In this document: piece by piece, positions 61,985-64,000 of the stretch
Layout of the letters: each line of letters starts with the position of its first letter
Numbering within the stretch: the first letter of the stretch is position 1
Origin: Chrysoperla carnea
Taxonomy: Eukaryota; Arthropoda; Insecta; Neuroptera; Chrysopidae
DNA length: 64,000 nt
Assembly (NCBI RefSeq): GCF_905475395.1
Contig: NC_058338.1
Location: forward strand, 2,295,001-2,359,000
Reading direction: 5' to 3'
Position numbers and translations under genes: made by a program
The notes under the pieces: generated by a model
Seen by the model: only the letters and a program-made list of their open reading frames with translations
The model's database searches: none
What the model was told of the DNA's origin: nothing

Positions 61985-64000
61985 TCTATCATAACTTTAG
62001 TACGGATAAAATGGTCTACATTTCTAAACGACCATTAATATTCCTACCGAACTTTTTTAATTTGTAGACACTCTATAAATTCAATGTCATAAGTGAATAA
62101 CAAAATTGTTAATATTTTTGAAAGCAGAGATTTTTATAAAGAATAACTTTTTTTCGTAAACCTTATAATCAAAGAGTTTACCATATGTAACCATATTAAG
62201 TAGACACCCTATACACACATATATATAGATGAATAATAAATATTTGTATTAGAAATTCTCATGTGTGTCCATTACATTACACACACATATAGATAGTTAA
62301 ATTTTACAAAGGGTGCAGGAGGATGAATTGTATACTTTAGCTTTAGTTTAGTTTAGTTTACAATTCGAATTCGTTCCAAAATATTAAATAAACAAATGAA
62401 TGTATCGTTCATTTCATATTAACCCTCCATAACATCGAAATATATCTATCTATCTAGAACTGTTGTTACTGTTAACTGTGTGTGTGTATAAACACTAAAT
62501 CGAAAACATGAAAATACCGTTTTCACAATTCGATTCAGTTCAATTATATTTATTTATTTGTATTTATACAGGATGTGTTCTATAATGACTGTACTCGAAC
62601 AAGGTATCAATTAGTATCCATCTATACTATTACAATTCGAAAAATTCCTTTTGTATATAAAAAAGTCTTGTTGTTGTAGTCTTATCAGTCATAATATTTT
62701 GTGGGCCATATTTGTTTGCTTGGAGGGCAGTCAAATACAATATTTATAATTTTAGAAAGACCCGAGCCCGGACCTTCTTATCAAACCACACGTATAGGGC
62801 TATTATATAAAATCATTGACACTCAATGATGACCAATGAAACCTCACTCAATTGTAATTAAACAGAAACTTTTCTTTCATTCAGTGTCGACACGTTTTGA
62901 TATGAAAATGAACCTACTACTTATAATAGAATAATTGTAACTGTTTTAACTATTTTTCTTTTTAAATATTTCAAATTCACAAGTTATAAAATAATGCACT
63001 CACTTGGTTATATCACTGAAAACTAAAATCCAACGTTAAAATCCATATTTGTGTCTAGGTGAACTGCCTTTTTGTATGCGATAGTTTTTATACAAAATAT
63101 GAATGTTTTTTTTTTTTAAATGTGGGCTATCATAGGACCCGGGTAATTATTGGTCACATTGCCATGAGTGTGGAACTCGATTTTATAGAAAATAAAGTAC
63201 AGCTCTTTTTAGTTTATCAAATATCAAATATGTATCTATACATTTATGTGTCTGTCAATTCTCGTTGCGGTCGCAATTTAAGTCGGATTTGAATAAAATT
63301 TGATACCAAGAAAGTTTTTGGTATTTGAAAGGTCAAGTTTATTAATAAGAAAAATTGGCCGATAAACAAAGGATGGAAGGTGCGCAAAGTACAAAGTTTT
63401 GAGCATAAAAGTACTCCTGTGAAAATTCTTGAAAAACTAAAAATTCAATATCATTCGATTTTAAGTGTTATTTTTCAATCTCTGATGGAATTCGCTTAGC
63501 TAACGTAACTCTTGTCCAACGTTTATTTTTTTTTTTTTGAAATGATGTTGCCAAAATGTATTCTCAGGACCCAACACCTATTATTTTCTTGGGAATATTC
63601 TAAAAGAAATACAATTAATTGTTCGATATGTGCGTCCAGTACAATCTAAAGGATTATAGTGGATATAAGATATACGAACAAAGCCTTGAATCAATGCAGT
63701 ATCGAATCGATGTCGATATCGATATTGATATTATATATTTATTTACATAAACTAATGGAACAGAAGACGACATTGTTATATATTTTTATTTTCTAACAGT
63801 AAGTAAAAATTCTAATAACATATCCTGGATGCTGTCTGTCATGTTTTTGATATGTTAGTGTTTCCTTTATTATATCCTTTATAAGGTTTTATAATCCTTT
63901 ATTACAATTACAAGATAAATATTAGGATATTTTTCAAAACAAAATCATAATATTTTTCTTTAGTGACACATGAAATATATCTATTCTTGTTGATAATATG
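61985..64000. other. scro intron 2 continued, no recognised feature
   Basis: AT-rich with short GTTTAGTTTA (62341-62360) and ATCTATCTATCT (62443-62455) runs and a GATATCGATATTGATAT run near 63714. No exon with a homeobox was found; none of the frames contains the WFQN signature. Confidence 0.5.

Noticed and set aside
53610-64000. Search for the scro homeobox exon
   Set aside because: No frame contains a WFQNHRYK-type homeodomain signature; the exon must be beyond the window.

Overview
The window is AT-rich nuclear DNA of an insect. It is spliced, with GT-AG introns, abundant non-LTR retrotransposon debris and many MITE-like repeats. It carries orthologues of three well-known animal genes. 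Order-level placement is not possible from the sequence alone.

Layout. (1) 1-575, minus strand: the first two coding exons of the mitochondrial ribosomal protein mRpS5; the gene runs off the left edge. (2) 576-5918: a 5.3 kb gap between two divergently transcribed genes. It is filled by a 3.6 kb foldback element (937-4528) with arms made of 236-bp tandem repeats, a decayed intron-containing gene-like insert in its loop, and a 10-bp target duplication. (3) 5919-36669, plus strand: the complete coding region of BRUCE/BIRC6, the giant IAP that is also an E2/E3 ubiquitin enzyme. I reconstructed it as 36 coding exons whose phases all agree: 16,587 nt, 5,528 residues. Its introns are full of 5'-truncated retrotransposons, mostly antisense to the gene. 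(4) 36670-50627: an intergenic region with no convincing gene. It holds a second foldback element (42189-44592, perfect 9-bp target duplication) with other repeats nested inside it, several MITEs and the first of four copies of a 74-bp hairpin repeat. (5) 50628-53609, plus strand: the first two coding exons of scarecrow (scro), the insect Nkx2.1 orthologue. The homeobox exon must lie beyond the right edge. (6) 53610-64000: the start of a long scro intron, mostly repeats.

The three genes have unrelated jobs: mitochondrial translation, ubiquitin-dependent control of apoptosis and autophagy, and neural or pharyngeal transcription control. No shared pathway is implied. The unusual biology here is repeat biology: two large foldback elements with 9-10 bp target duplications, a 0.95 kb palindrome in scro intron 1, a conserved 74-bp hairpin family around scro, and a repeat copy that abuts a BRUCE splice acceptor.
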